Shown: positions 8,246 through 16,855, counted from the first letter of the stretch. The stretch is 63,941 nt of DNA from Bog-159 sp049511415 (GCA_049511415.1 JBEKYC010000039.1:1-63941), one strand, 5' to 3'. Notes: generated from the sequence alone by a model not told the origin. Numbers and translations: made by a program.

Positions 8246-9406
8246 GTGACGCCTTCACCCGGCACGGCCCTGGCGGGTTTCCTGCTCTCCGGGTTTCTGT
8301 TTGCGCTGCTGGGCGCGGTGCTGCCGGCTTGGGGATTCTATCGCGATCCTCCCCAGTTCACCGCGGTGGGAAGCTATTTCCTGACGCTGGCGGTGGGTGT
8401 GATTGCAGCGAATCAGGTGGCGGCGTCGATTCTGGCACGCAAGAATCCGCGTTTCCTGCTGGTGTTCGCCTGTTCGCTGGGCTGCGCAGGATTGCTGTTG
8501 CTGGCGCTGGTTACCGCTCCGGCCGGCTGGTTTTGGCGCATCCCCGGGTTGTGCGCGCTCGGCTTGGCGGTAGGGCTACTCAACGCCGGACTCTTCCAAG
8601 CCGTGGCGGCAAACTATCAGCGCGATCCGGCGCGTATGGCGGCGCTCGGCGGAGTCTACTACGGCTTGGGTTGTCTGGCCGTCACGCTGCTGGTGGCGGG
8701 AGCATTTTATGTGTATACCGTGCCCAGCATCTTGATCCTGATGGCGCTCGCGCCCGCCATTTTCGCGGGACTGTATGCGCGGATGCGCTGGCAACCCGCG
8801 GACGGCCTGCCACATACCGATTTGAGGACCGCGCTGCGGGACTTTCGCAGTCTGGGGGCCGTGCTGTTCGCGCTGCTGCTTTTCTTTCAATTCGGCAATG
8901 AGTGGTCGATCGCCGGCTGGCTGCCTTTATTCCTGGTGCGGCGCTTGGGTATCAGCCCTCCGGCTTCGTTGGGACTGCTGGCGCTCTTCTGGATGTCCCT
9001 GCTGGTGGGCCGTGTGGGCGCGGTCCTGATTATGCCCAAAGTGCGGCACAGCCGGCTGCTGGCGACGAGCGTATTGGCGGCGCTGTTCGGCTGTCTGCTA
9101 CTGGCTCTCACCGACAACCAATTCGGCGCCGGTACCGCCGTGGTGCTGTTGGGCGGGGGTTTCGCCAGCATTTATCCACTGGTCGCCGAACGTATCGGCG
9201 GACGATTTCCTTACTATCATCCGGTATTCTTCAGCGGCATTTTTTCGTTCGCGCTGTTCGGCGGCTTGATTGCGCCCGCCACGCTGGGCTATGCCGCCGC
9301 GGCTTGGGGAATCCGGGTGGTGGTGGTGCTGCCATTGCTGGGCACATGCATGGTGGCGGTGCTGGTGGCGTCGATCTGGCTGGAATCACTGGTGACAGGC
9401 CACTGA
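8246..9406 (+). CDS. MFS transporter (sugar/fucose-permease-like)
   Basis: 386 residues starting from GTG at 8246. About twelve hydrophobic helices are visible, with a central charged loop near residues 185-205 (MRWQPADGLPHTDLRTALRD) that separates two six-helix halves. The overall pattern, with a conserved NEWSIAGWLPLF before helix 7, resembles the fucose permease/sugar MFS group. The substrate cannot be told from sequence. Its TGA overlaps the ATG of the dacB-like gene by one base, so the two are probably co-expressed. It diverges from the lipoprotein-CBM9-phosphohexomutase operon across 73 bases, which should hold both promoters. Confidence 0.8.
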   Translation: MTPSPGTALAGFLLSGFLFALLGAVLPAWGFYRDPPQFTAVGSYFLTLAVGVIAANQVAASILARKNPRFLLVFACSLGCAGLLLLALVTAPAGWFWRIPGLCALGLAVGLLNAGLFQAVAANYQRDPARMAALGGVYYGLGCLAVTLLVAGAFYVYTVPSILILMALAPAIFAGLYARMRWQPADGLPHTDLRTALRDFRSLGAVLFALLLFFQFGNEWSIAGWLPLFLVRRLGISPPASLGLLALFWMSLLVGRVGAVLIMPKVRHSRLLATSVLAALFGCLLLALTDNQFGAGTAVVLLGGGFASIYPLVAERIGGRFPYYHPVFFSGIFSFALFGGLIAPATLGYAAAAWGIRVVVVLPLLGTCMVAVLVASIWLESLVTGH

Positions 9407-10881
9407 TGCCGCGCCGGTTGATGCTCCTGGTCTGGTTGGCGCTGCCCCTGCGCGCGGCCGGTCCGATGGCCCGTATCCGCGAATTTCTGGACTCTTCGCC
9501 AGTGGCGCAGAGCTCTTTCTGGGGTATTCGGATCGTGGACCTGGCTGAGCACCGGCTACTGTTCGAGCGCAATTCGAATCGGCTGTTTCTGCCCGCGTCC
9601 AACGCCAAGCTCTTCACCACGGCGCTGGCCTTGACACGTCTAGGAGCAGATTTTCGGTACCAGACACGCGTGGTGGCGCCGGCCGCGCCGGACGCGGACG
9701 GATGCGTGAGTGCGTTGCGACTGGTAGGTGACGGCGATCCCAATCTATCGGGCCGCACTTTTCCGTATCGGGTGGACGCCAAGCCCGGCGAACCGCTGGC
9801 GGCCATCGACGATTTGGCGGCTCAGGTGGCGGCGCACGGGGTTCGGTGCGTCACAGGCGATGTCATCGGCGACGATACCGCGTATGTCTGGGAACCGTAC
9901 CCGGACGGCTGGGATGTGGGCGATCCGGTCTGGGATTACGGCGCGGCGGTCAGCGCGCTTTCGATCAATGACAATACGCTGACGCTGACGATCCGCCCCG
10001 GCGCGCAGGACGCCGATGCGGCGCGCATCGATCTCACGCCGCCGGTCGATTATTACCAGATCGAGAATCGCGTCCGCACCGGTGGACGCGAACGCAATAT
10101 CAGCATCGCGCGTTTGCCGGGGACCCGCGAATTGCATTTGTGGGGCAGCCTGCCGCTGCAAGATCCGGGCGATCAGGAGGCACTGGGCATCGACGATCCG
10201 GCGCTCTATGCGGCGGATGCTTTGCGGGACGCGTTGCTGCGTCACGGGGTCACCTTGCGCGGTGCAGCGCGCGCATTGCACCGATATGCCGCGGAAGTGG
10301 TGGATCTGAAGAACGGGCCATCGGACGGTCCGGAGCCCGGCGTGGAATTGGCGCATCGCGACTCGGCGCCGCTGCTCGAAGACTTGCGGCTCACCGATAA
10401 AATCAGCCAGAATCTGCATGCCGAGATGGATCTGCTGGCAGTGGCGCGGGCGCGGCGTCGCGTGGGGAGCCGCGAGGCCGGCCTGGCCGAGTCGCAAGCC
10501 TTTCTGGATGAGATCGGCGTGGATCGCGGGAGCTACAGCTTCGCGGATGGCTCCGGTCTTTCGCGTCTCGACCTGGTGACGCCTGCCGCCGTGGTGCGCC
10601 TGCTGGCGCATCTGTACCGGTCGCCGCTGCGGGATGCCTGGATCGGGCTGCTGCCGGTCGCAGGACGGGATGGCACGCTGCACGCCCGCTTCGCCGGATC
10701 GCCGGCTGTGGACAAGATCTTTGCGAAAACGGGATCGTTATCGCATGTGGCGGCGCTCTCCGGCTACGCGCGGAGCAAACATGGCATGCTGGCATTCTCC
10801 ATCCTGGTGAACAATTTCAACCGGCCGGGCGGGGAAGTGCGCGCCGCGATCGATCAGGTCTGCGCGCTGATGCTGGAGTGA
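9406..10881 (+). CDS. dacB: D-alanyl-D-alanine carboxypeptidase/endopeptidase (PBP4 type)
   Basis: 491 residues, peptidase family S13. It trims and cuts peptidoglycan cross-links in the periplasm. The three penicillin-binding motifs are present: SNAK (Ser65 nucleophile, Lys68), SQN (Ser334, Asn336) and KTG (Lys441). The long insertion between the first two motifs is typical of PBP4. A signal peptide occupies residues 1-18. The ATG at 9406 overlaps the stop of the MFS gene (TGATG). The same frame stays open far upstream, but that part lies inside the MFS gene and is not coding. Its TGA abuts the stop of the convergent WD40 gene with no gap. Confidence 0.9.
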   Translation: MPRRLMLLVWLALPLRAAGPMARIREFLDSSPVAQSSFWGIRIVDLAEHRLLFERNSNRLFLPASNAKLFTTALALTRLGADFRYQTRVVAPAAPDADGCVSALRLVGDGDPNLSGRTFPYRVDAKPGEPLAAIDDLAAQVAAHGVRCVTGDVIGDDTAYVWEPYPDGWDVGDPVWDYGAAVSALSINDNTLTLTIRPGAQDADAARIDLTPPVDYYQIENRVRTGGRERNISIARLPGTRELHLWGSLPLQDPGDQEALGIDDPALYAADALRDALLRHGVTLRGAARALHRYAAEVVDLKNGPSDGPEPGVELAHRDSAPLLEDLRLTDKISQNLHAEMDLLAVARARRRVGSREAGLAESQAFLDEIGVDRGSYSFADGSGLSRLDLVTPAAVVRLLAHLYRSPLRDAWIGLLPVAGRDGTLHARFAGSPAVDKIFAKTGSLSHVAALSGYARSKHGMLAFSILVNNFNRPGGEVRAAIDQVCALMLE

Positions 10882-12177
10882 TCAGAACGCGGCTGCCTGT
10901 CCCGCTGCGCGTTCGATACGATAGATCTCGTAGGAGCCGTCAAAACGGCCAACGGCCAGGCTGCTGCCATCGGGGGCGAACGCCAGCGAAATCGCCCAGT
11001 CCGGTTGACGCCAGGTTTTGACGACGCTCAGATCGTCGGCTTTGAGAATCTTCACTTCTTTATCGGCGGACGACGAGGCCAGATATTTGCCATCGGGCGA
11101 CCAGGCCAATTGCAGGATGGCATCTTCATGCGCGATCAGGGAATTGAGCAGCGTGCCGCCTTTGTCGCCGAGGGACCAGACCCGAATCGTGCGATCCAGG
11201 CCGCCGGCGGCGACCCGCTTGCCCGCTGGATCGAGCGCCAGCGCATTTAAGCCGTCAGTTGCCTCGCTAAGCGTGTAAAGGCGCTCGCCCGAGGCTACGT
11301 CCCACACCTTCACTCCGCGATCGGCCGAAGCGGAAACGAGGTGCTTGCCGTCCGCGGTGTATGCCAGCGCGTAGACTGCGTCGATGTGATCCTTGAGCGT
11401 GCGAATTTCCGCGCCGGATGCCACATCCCACAACTTGATGAGCTTGTCGTAGCTGGCAGTGGCAATGGAATGGCCATCGGGCGCAAACGCCACGGCGTAA
11501 ATGCAATCGGCGTGACCGGAGATGGTGCGCAGTTCGGCGCGCCGGTCCACGTCCCAGATCTTGACTTCGCCGCTACGCGCGGGCAATCCGCCGGCCGCGG
11601 CCAGCAGCTTGCCGTCGGGGGAAAAAGCCAAAGCGCGGACGTCCTCGGCTGCGCCCGTCATTGTCGCGAGCGTGGCGCCGCCCTGTGGGTCCACCAGCCG
11701 AACGGATTTAAAGGAGCCGAGAGCCAGCAGTTTTCCATCGGGCCGGTAAGCCAGCGCACTGATCAGTGCTTTGACGGCGGTGCGGGGATGGATGTCGGGG
11801 ATGGCTGGCGCGGCTGCCGGTGTCTCACCCGGCGCCGGCGGCGAAGCACCGGAGTCGATCCATTGGCGAATGATCGCGATCTCACCTTCAGCCAGCGGTT
11901 TGCCGTTCAGGGGCATGCCGGGCGTGACTTTGCCGGTGATGCGCAGGAAAAGCAGGCTGCCGGCGCTGTTGCCGGGCACGATCGCCGACCCGGCCTGACC
12001 GCCCTTCTGCAAGCCGGCGAACGAGGCCAGATCCAGTTTGCCCATCTTGACATTGCCGCTATGGCAACCGGCGCAGTTGGCGGCAAGGATCGGCGCCACG
12101 TCCTTGGTGTAATCGGCGGCGGAAAGCGCGGCTGCGGCGAATAGCATGTACCGGCCCGCGCTGAGGATAGCTGTCAT
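10882..12177 (-). CDS. Secreted cytochrome c / WD40 beta-propeller protein
   Basis: 431 residues from the ATG at 12177. A signal peptide (about 1-21) is followed by a planctomycete-type cytochrome c domain with one heme site, CAGCH (Cys35, Cys38, His39), and a likely distal Met in GMPLNGKPL. From about residue 125 to the end come about seven WD40 blades (repeating SPDGKxLA...IKLWDVASG), which form a full propeller. Such proteins are common in Acidobacteriota and Planctomycetes; heme is attached in the periplasm. Substrate or partner is unknown. It follows a degenerate hybrid histidine kinase gene by 67 bases in the same direction. Confidence 0.85.
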   Translation of the reverse strand: MTAILSAGRYMLFAAAALSAADYTKDVAPILAANCAGCHSGNVKMGKLDLASFAGLQKGGQAGSAIVPGNSAGSLLFLRITGKVTPGMPLNGKPLAEGEIAIIRQWIDSGASPPAPGETPAAAPAIPDIHPRTAVKALISALAYRPDGKLLALGSFKSVRLVDPQGGATLATMTGAAEDVRALAFSPDGKLLAAAGGLPARSGEVKIWDVDRRAELRTISGHADCIYAVAFAPDGHSIATASYDKLIKLWDVASGAEIRTLKDHIDAVYALAYTADGKHLVSASADRGVKVWDVASGERLYTLSEATDGLNALALDPAGKRVAAGGLDRTIRVWSLGDKGGTLLNSLIAHEDAILQLAWSPDGKYLASSSADKEVKILKADDLSVVKTWRQPDWAISLAFAPDGSSLAVGRFDGSYEIYRIERAAGQAAAF

Positions 12178-12244
12178 CGGTTTGGTCCCGCGGCGGCTCC
12201 CGGCGGAACCGCCCACGGTCGCTTCAGTATACACCGCCGCCGGT

Positions 12245-13897
12245 TTATCGCGTCCCGGCGCGTATGGCTTCGAGCGCCCGGTCCAGGTGCCTTTCGTCGA
12301 CCGGCTTAGCCAACACAAACCGTCCATCGCCGGCGAAGTCCGCGGCCAGATCCGCATCATAGGAGTCGGAGAGCAACACGAATCCGCCGACGCGCGACCG
12401 CACCTGTTCGGCCGTTTCCACCCAATTAAGACCGGGCGCGCGAACGGAACAGAAAACAGCATCGAAGCGCAGGCGCTGCGCCAGATCCAGTCCTTCGTCC
12501 GAGTTGTTTACCGGCACCACGCGATACCCGCGTAGCGTCAGCAGCGCTTGCAACTCGGCCTGAATGGCTTCCGCCGGCTCGATGATCAGCGCCGTCAGCG
12601 GGCGTCCGTTCTCAGCGCCCTTCTCCTTGCCGGCGGCGCTGGGCTTTTCCCGGTCCGCGCAGGGGAGCTCGATCTGAAAAGTCGGGTCGCCGGTGGACTG
12701 CTGCACCAAGCGGATCTCACCTCCGTGGCTGGTGATCAGACTGCGGCAAACTCCCAGGCCGCTGGCGCCGCCTTGCTCCGGTGGTCCGGCGGCGAACGGA
12801 TCCGGGCCGCCCTTGGCTCCGCTGTACCCGATCTCCACCAGGATGCGGCGCGCCACCATGCTGGTGTGGATGGAGATCAACTTCTCGCTCGCCTCCGAAA
12901 GGGATTGTTCCGCGTGCACCAATAAGTTGAGGAAGACTTGTTCCAGTTGTCCTTGAGATCCCTGCACGATCATGGGGTCTTCGGCCAGCAGGTTGCGCCC
13001 GCGGATGCCGCGCACTTTCCACTCCCGCTCGCGAAACTCGATCAGGCTCCGCAGCAGCGCGTTGAGCTCCACCGGCTGGGTTTGGGTCTGGCTGGTACCG
13101 GCAAATCCCACCAGACGGTTGACGATCTCGGATGCCCGCTGCGCCTCCGCCGAAATACCATGCAACTCTTCCGGGCCGGCTTCGCAGCTCTGCGCCAGAC
13201 TCGCGATGGAGGCGAGCGGCGTCTTCAGATCGTTGACGATTCCGGAAATGAGCTGGCCCACGGCTGCCAGTTTTTCAGTGCGGAAGAGCTGTTCGCGCAC
13301 CGAGCGTTGATCCAGCAGCTTCACGGCCACGCCGATTTGATTCGCCAGGTGTTGGGCCAGAGTCTGCTCGTCGCGGTTGAACACACGGGCGCGCCCGCGC
13401 TGGTCCATCTGCAGAATGCCAAGCACCTCGCCTTGAGCCAGCATGGGAACGAAAAGCAGCGAGCGCGGCTCCAATTGTCCCTGTATGCCTTCCACCGGAA
13501 ACGGACTGCGGGAAGTATCCGGAATGGCCAGCAATGTCCGGTAATGGAAGCAGGCCACCGCGCCCGCCTGCGGACCGGCCGGAGGAGCGGAAAGCGGAAT
13601 GGTGCCCGGACCGTTGCGGCCCACCGCGTCCAGGGTTTTGGCGCTGCGATTATGCAGGTAAAGCTCCGCGCTGGTGACACCAAAAATCTTGGGCACTACC
13701 AGGCTGACTTTTCCCAGAATCTGGTCGGCCGAAGACGCCCCCAGGATTTCCTCGCCCAGTTCGTACGCACGGCGGAGCATTTCGCGCTGCTGGCGCAGCC
13801 TTTCGTCGCGACGCCAAACGACGCCGATGACCACCAGCGCCGCCAGCAGGCCCAGGGGTAACGCCACCGGAATGCCGATCAGGAGCAGCGATCCCAT
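12245..13897 (-). CDS. Degenerate hybrid sensor histidine kinase (GAF, HisKA-like, HATPase-like, receiver-like)
   Basis: 550 residues. One N-terminal membrane helix (about 5-28) is followed by a GAF-type sensor (about 45-195), a dimerisation/phosphoacceptor helix (about 205-265), an ATPase-like domain (about 315-412) and a receiver-like domain (about 435-545). Key residues have changed. The phosphoacceptor His is Asn222 (GIVNDLKTPL), the N-box Asn is His328, and the DxGxG motif reads YSGAKG. The receiver Asp is Ser484 (FCSVRAPG), and its acidic pair is Glu-Pro (440-441), although Lys531 is kept. It is probably a non-phosphorylating scaffold or ligand sensor. The ATG overlaps the HAD gene's TAA by one base (TAATG). 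Confidence 0.8.
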   Translation of the reverse strand: MGSLLLIGIPVALPLGLLAALVVIGVVWRRDERLRQQREMLRRAYELGEEILGASSADQILGKVSLVVPKIFGVTSAELYLHNRSAKTLDAVGRNGPGTIPLSAPPAGPQAGAVACFHYRTLLAIPDTSRSPFPVEGIQGQLEPRSLLFVPMLAQGEVLGILQMDQRGRARVFNRDEQTLAQHLANQIGVAVKLLDQRSVREQLFRTEKLAAVGQLISGIVNDLKTPLASIASLAQSCEAGPEELHGISAEAQRASEIVNRLVGFAGTSQTQTQPVELNALLRSLIEFREREWKVRGIRGRNLLAEDPMIVQGSQGQLEQVFLNLLVHAEQSLSEASEKLISIHTSMVARRILVEIGYSGAKGGPDPFAAGPPEQGGASGLGVCRSLITSHGGEIRLVQQSTGDPTFQIELPCADREKPSAAGKEKGAENGRPLTALIIEPAEAIQAELQALLTLRGYRVVPVNNSDEGLDLAQRLRFDAVFCSVRAPGLNWVETAEQVRSRVGGFVLLSDSYDADLAADFAGDGRFVLAKPVDERHLDRALEAIRAGTR

Positions 13898-14556
13898 TAT
13901 CCGGCTCTCGGCGATTGGGCTCGCAACCAAGGCTCGAGTTCCGGGCTCTGGAAGTCTGTAATAGCCAGATCCACATCCGGGAAATCGGCGTGCGTGGTGC
14001 GCAGTCCGACAATCCGAGTGCCGGCGGCGCGGGCGGATTCCACGCCCGAATAAGAATCTTCGAACACGATGCAGTTTCGCGGTTCGACCCGGAGCAGTTC
14101 CGCGGCGCGCCGATAGATTTCCGGATGCGGCTTGGCATGCCGCACCTGATGGCCATCCACGATGGCCTGGAAATACGGACGGAGGCCGGCGCGATCGAGA
14201 ATGAAATCGACGTTGGCGGGTTCGGCATTGGTGGCCAGTCCCAGCGGTTCGCCCGCGTGGCGTAGGAGTAAGCCGCGAATACCCGGGACCAGGCGCTGCT
14301 CGAACACGGGCGCCAACATTTGCCGGTACAGCGCTTCCTTGGCGGCTCCATGCGCCGCGGCATCTGCCGCACTTAGGCCCGGACCAAAAAAATCGCGCAC
14401 GATTTCATCGTTGCGGCGGCCGTACATACGATCCGCAAGCGTGTCGCCGGCATCAATACCATGGCGGCGATTGTATGTGCGCCACGCCGCCGTGTGCAAT
14501 GGATTGGAATCCACAATGACTCCGTCCATATCGAAGATCATAGCTAACCCAGTCAT
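13897..14556 (-). CDS. HAD family hydrolase, beta-phosphoglucomutase-like
   Basis: 219 residues from the ATG at 14556. HAD motif I is FDMDGVIVDS (Asp nucleophile and acid/base Asp), motif II includes LATNAEPANV, motif III is the KPHPEIY lysine, and motif IV is FEDSYSGVESARAAG. The cap inserted after motif I is helical, as in beta-phosphoglucomutase and sugar-phosphate phosphatases. The substrate is unknown. A TTG at 14577 is an alternative start but would overlap cutA. It shares one base with the downstream kinase gene and lies 10 bases after cutA, so the three form an operon. Confidence 0.85.
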   Translation of the reverse strand: MTGLAMIFDMDGVIVDSNPLHTAAWRTYNRRHGIDAGDTLADRMYGRRNDEIVRDFFGPGLSAADAAAHGAAKEALYRQMLAPVFEQRLVPGIRGLLLRHAGEPLGLATNAEPANVDFILDRAGLRPYFQAIVDGHQVRHAKPHPEIYRRAAELLRVEPRNCIVFEDSYSGVESARAAGTRIVGLRTTHADFPDVDLAITDFQSPELEPWLRAQSPRAG

Positions 14557-14566
14557 CAGCCATGTC

Positions 14567-14887
14567 TCAGCCACCAAGCTGTCCCTCCAACCAATTCATG
14601 TAGTTGGGTGCGCCCTCGACCACCGGCAGCGCGAGCACTTCGGGGACTTCATAACTGTGCGCCTTCTCCAGAGCCGCGCGCAACGGTTCAAAGAGCGCGC
14701 GCGCGGATTTAATCATGAGCAGACATTCGCTGGATTCCTCGATGGCGCCCTGCCAGCGATAGACACTGCGTGCGCCCGGCACAATGGAAACGCACGCAGC
14801 CAGACGGGCTTCCACCAAGGCTCGCGCCAGCCGGGCTGCCTCGTCTTCAGTCGCGCAAGTGCTGAAGACCACAATTTTATCCGTCAT
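14567..14887 (-). CDS. cutA: Divalent-cation tolerance protein CutA
   Basis: 106 residues, the usual CutA1 length. It is a small trimeric ferredoxin-like protein linked to copper and other divalent-metal tolerance. Family features seen are VVFSTCATEDEAARLARALV, LAACVSIVPGARSVYRW and HSYEVPEVLALPV near the C-terminus. The first Met (14887) fits the family start; a longer reading upstream has no homology. It is divergent from the FtsB-like gene, with about 60 bases between starts, and is first in the operon with the HAD and pseudokinase genes. Confidence 0.93.
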   Translation of the reverse strand: MTDKIVVFSTCATEDEAARLARALVEARLAACVSIVPGARSVYRWQGAIEESSECLLMIKSARALFEPLRAALEKAHSYEVPEVLALPVVEGAPNYMNWLEGQLGG

Positions 14888-14947
14888 AAACAAAAATGTG
14901 GAACAGAATTTGAATCCGATGGTAACATTATGTATCTTGGCGGCGCG

Positions 14948-15262
14948 ATGAAGTCCTCTCTCACTAAGTTCGCTGGCGCAATCGGCATGATGTTGTTTGC
15001 CGGGTATGCGTTTTTCGCGTTGCAGGGCCCGCATGGCGTGCCCGGCCTGATGGAGAAACGCCGCTTGATTGAGGAATACGAAAAAAAGAACGCAGGCTTG
15101 GCGCGGCAGATTGAAGAGGAGCGCGCCCGCATCAGCCGCTTCAACGCAGGCAAGCCCGATCAGGAACTCACGATCCGCGGGCGATTGAAGTTAGTGAAGC
15201 CCGACGAGAAGATGTTCATGCTGCAGGACCCGCCACCGGCGGCGCCCGCCCCGCGCCAGTAA
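14948..15262 (+). CDS. Septum formation initiator (FtsB/DivIC) family protein
   Basis: 104 residues. A short cytoplasmic start leads into one transmembrane helix (about 9-25), then GVPGLMEKRRLIEEYEKKNA and a coiled coil (about 33-62). This is the FtsB/DivIC layout: a bitopic divisome protein that pairs with FtsL-type partners. A Pro/Ala tail follows. Two in-frame ATGs, at 14930 and 14948, are possible; 14948 gives the more usual short cytoplasmic end. It converges with the next minus-strand gene, leaving only 14 bases. Confidence 0.8.
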   Translation: MKSSLTKFAGAIGMMLFAGYAFFALQGPHGVPGLMEKRRLIEEYEKKNAGLARQIEEERARISRFNAGKPDQELTIRGRLKLVKPDEKMFMLQDPPPAAPAPRQ

Positions 15263-15276
15263 CCGGTTGATCCGGT

Positions 15277-15606
15277 TCATCCGTTCCAATTCCGCCGGAG
15301 GACCAGCTTGTCCGGCGTGGCGGAAACAATTTGCAGCTTACGAATTTCATTGGGCAGGGTCAGAATCAGCGTATCGGAAGCTGGCAGTTCCCAATGCCCT
15401 TCGGTAGTCGACTGCTTATCCTCCGGGCTGGGCCCGGATACGGTCACCGAGCCGTCCGCCCGGAAATCGTATCCGGCGCGGCCGCGGCTGCGCGGGAAGG
15501 CGAATGTAGCCGGACGGAAGACCATTTCGTCGGCGGAGTCCTCTTCGTGAGAGTGCCGCCATGCCTGGCTGATGGCGGCTGCCGGGGAGTCCGCGGTGGA
15601 GGCCAT
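15277..15606 (-). CDS. Small hypothetical protein downstream of the M43 protease
   Basis: 109 residues starting 2 bases after the stop of the M43 protease gene, with a GGGGA ribosome site inside that gene's end. There is no signal peptide. The sequence has a lipocalin-like beta pattern: EMVFRPATFAFP, RGRAGYDFRADGSVTVSG, GHWELPASDTLILTL, IVSATPDKLVLRR. Small proteins of this 'RxxYDFxxDG...G.W' form occur in many bacteria and have no known activity. Close linkage to a protease suggests a partner or inhibitor, but that is inference only. Confidence 0.65.
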   Translation of the reverse strand: MASTADSPAAAISQAWRHSHEEDSADEMVFRPATFAFPRSRGRAGYDFRADGSVTVSGPSPEDKQSTTEGHWELPASDTLILTLPNEIRKLQIVSATPDKLVLRRNWNG

Positions 15607-15608
15607 GG

Positions 15609-16535
15609 CTATGTCCCCGGAATCGTGCGGCCCATGCCGGATCGCGGACCATCCAGCGTGGCCGCCATTCTGGCTGCCTGACCCGCGGTGAACATGAACA
15701 TTGCCGCGTCGTCCACGTAATCCATGTAGTTCATAAACATGTCGCCATTGGGCCCATTGTTGCACGAGATGTGCGGGAATGTGGGCGTGCCGTAATTGGG
15801 CGCCTGGGCCGGCGGTGTATCGTCGACGTCGTCGGTGCCTGTGCAATCCAGCCGGTCGCCCCAGACGTGAATCAGGTTCAACCAGTGGCCGATCTCATGA
15901 GTGGCCGTCCTGCCCAAATTGTACGGCGGTTCCGCGGTTCCGGTGGTTCCGAATGCGATGTTCAGAATCACGACGCCGTCAACCGCTTCGCCGGCCCCCG
16001 GAAACTGGGCATAACCAAGCAGGCCGCCGCCCAGATTGCACACCCATAGGTTCAAGTACTGATTGCTGGGCCACGGGTCGGCGCCACCGGTGACGGACGA
16101 TTTTACGCCGTCGTCCGTGCCAAAGGACGTTTGCGTGGTAGCGGTGCGTGTAATCCCATTGGCCGGGTTGCCGCTTGGGTCCGTGGTTGCCAGGGCGAAC
16201 TGAATTCTGGCATCGGCTGTGATCGCCGACCACACGGCCGGAGTTTTGGATACGTCGGGGTTCAGCTTGCGATAGTCGCGGTTGAGACCATCGATCTGGC
16301 TCTGGACCTGCGCGTCGCTGATGTTTCCCGCATCATCGGAATAAACTACGTGCACCACCACGGGTATCTCGGTAACTCCGGTGCGCAGGGCGGGCCCGTT
16401 GAACAGCATGAACCGGGAAAGATGGCTCTGGATGGCAATCCGCCGCCTTTGGTATTCGGGATCTTGCAGCAGTCGTTGGTGTACTTCGGGCGCGCCACAA
16501 GTGCGCCGCCGCGGTCGATTCGGTGTTGGGCTCAT
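15609..16535 (-). CDS. M43 (pappalysin/ulilysin-type) zinc metalloprotease
   Basis: 308 residues. The zinc motif HEIGHWLNLIH (His213, Glu214, His217, His223) and the Met-turn MNYMDY (about 268-273) identify a metzincin of family M43B. The start RRTCGAPEVHQRLLQDPEY matches the propeptide region, with a single Cys that can act as a cysteine switch. VVVHVVY and INxxF-type segments also fit the family. The ATG has a strong site (GAGGAG) eight bases upstream, and no signal peptide is encoded before the propeptide. That is unusual, because most homologues are secreted. It is followed within 2 bases by a small beta-rich protein gene. Confidence 0.88.
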   Translation of the reverse strand: MSPTPNRPRRRTCGAPEVHQRLLQDPEYQRRRIAIQSHLSRFMLFNGPALRTGVTEIPVVVHVVYSDDAGNISDAQVQSQIDGLNRDYRKLNPDVSKTPAVWSAITADARIQFALATTDPSGNPANGITRTATTQTSFGTDDGVKSSVTGGADPWPSNQYLNLWVCNLGGGLLGYAQFPGAGEAVDGVVILNIAFGTTGTAEPPYNLGRTATHEIGHWLNLIHVWGDRLDCTGTDDVDDTPPAQAPNYGTPTFPHISCNNGPNGDMFMNYMDYVDDAAMFMFTAGQAARMAATLDGPRSGMGRTIPGT

Positions 16536-16828
16536 GGATGTCTCCTCGCGCCGGATACGGAGGCTATGATCCGGCTCACTTAGTTAAAGCGCGGAAACGC
16601 GCGCAAAGGGGACATGGCGGATCGGATATGTATGATGAGCGTCGAGTTGCAGGCCGAGAAGACGTTCCTTCGGCATCTTCGGCGTGGCGGGCGCTTATTT
16701 GAATCCGATTCCTGAATCCGTGTTTTCATGCTGAAAGCGCGCTGAAAATTATCGGCACATCAGGCTGATGCCTCGCCGGGCACCCCCATTGCGCGTGCCG
16801 CGAGCCTTGGATAAAGCGCTTGCTCGAA
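16536..16828. other. Intergenic region before the yefM-type gene
   Basis: About 290 bases lie between the protease gene start and the toxin-antitoxin operator. A 33-codon reading frame (16613-16714) has a fair ribosome site (AAAGGGGAC) but no recognisable family. I see no other coding or RNA signal. The protease promoter must lie at the left end. Confidence 0.3.
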
Positions 16829-16849
16829 CGTACGAAAAAGCGTACGCTT
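16829..16849 (+). promoter_or_regulatory. Palindromic operator at the yefM start
   Basis: A perfect 12-base palindrome, AAGCGTACGCTT (16838-16849), ends directly before the first possible ATG at 16850. A second CGTACG core lies at 16829-16834, 12 bases from the first core at centre. YefM-YoeB antitoxins bind a long and a short palindrome with a TGTACA core over their own promoter. The paired CGTACG cores here have that layout, so they are the likely autoregulatory operator. Confidence 0.5.
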
Positions 16850-16855
16850 ATGGGT

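Noticed and set aside
8902..9405. Upstream extension of the dacB frame through the MFS gene
   Set aside because: The MFS protein is well supported there. The dacB start at 9406 gives a proper signal peptide and a TGATG overlap.
12178..12462. N-terminal extension of the cytochrome c/WD40 gene
   Set aside because: It would remove the signal peptide from the N-terminus and overlap the pseudokinase gene. It shows no family similarity.
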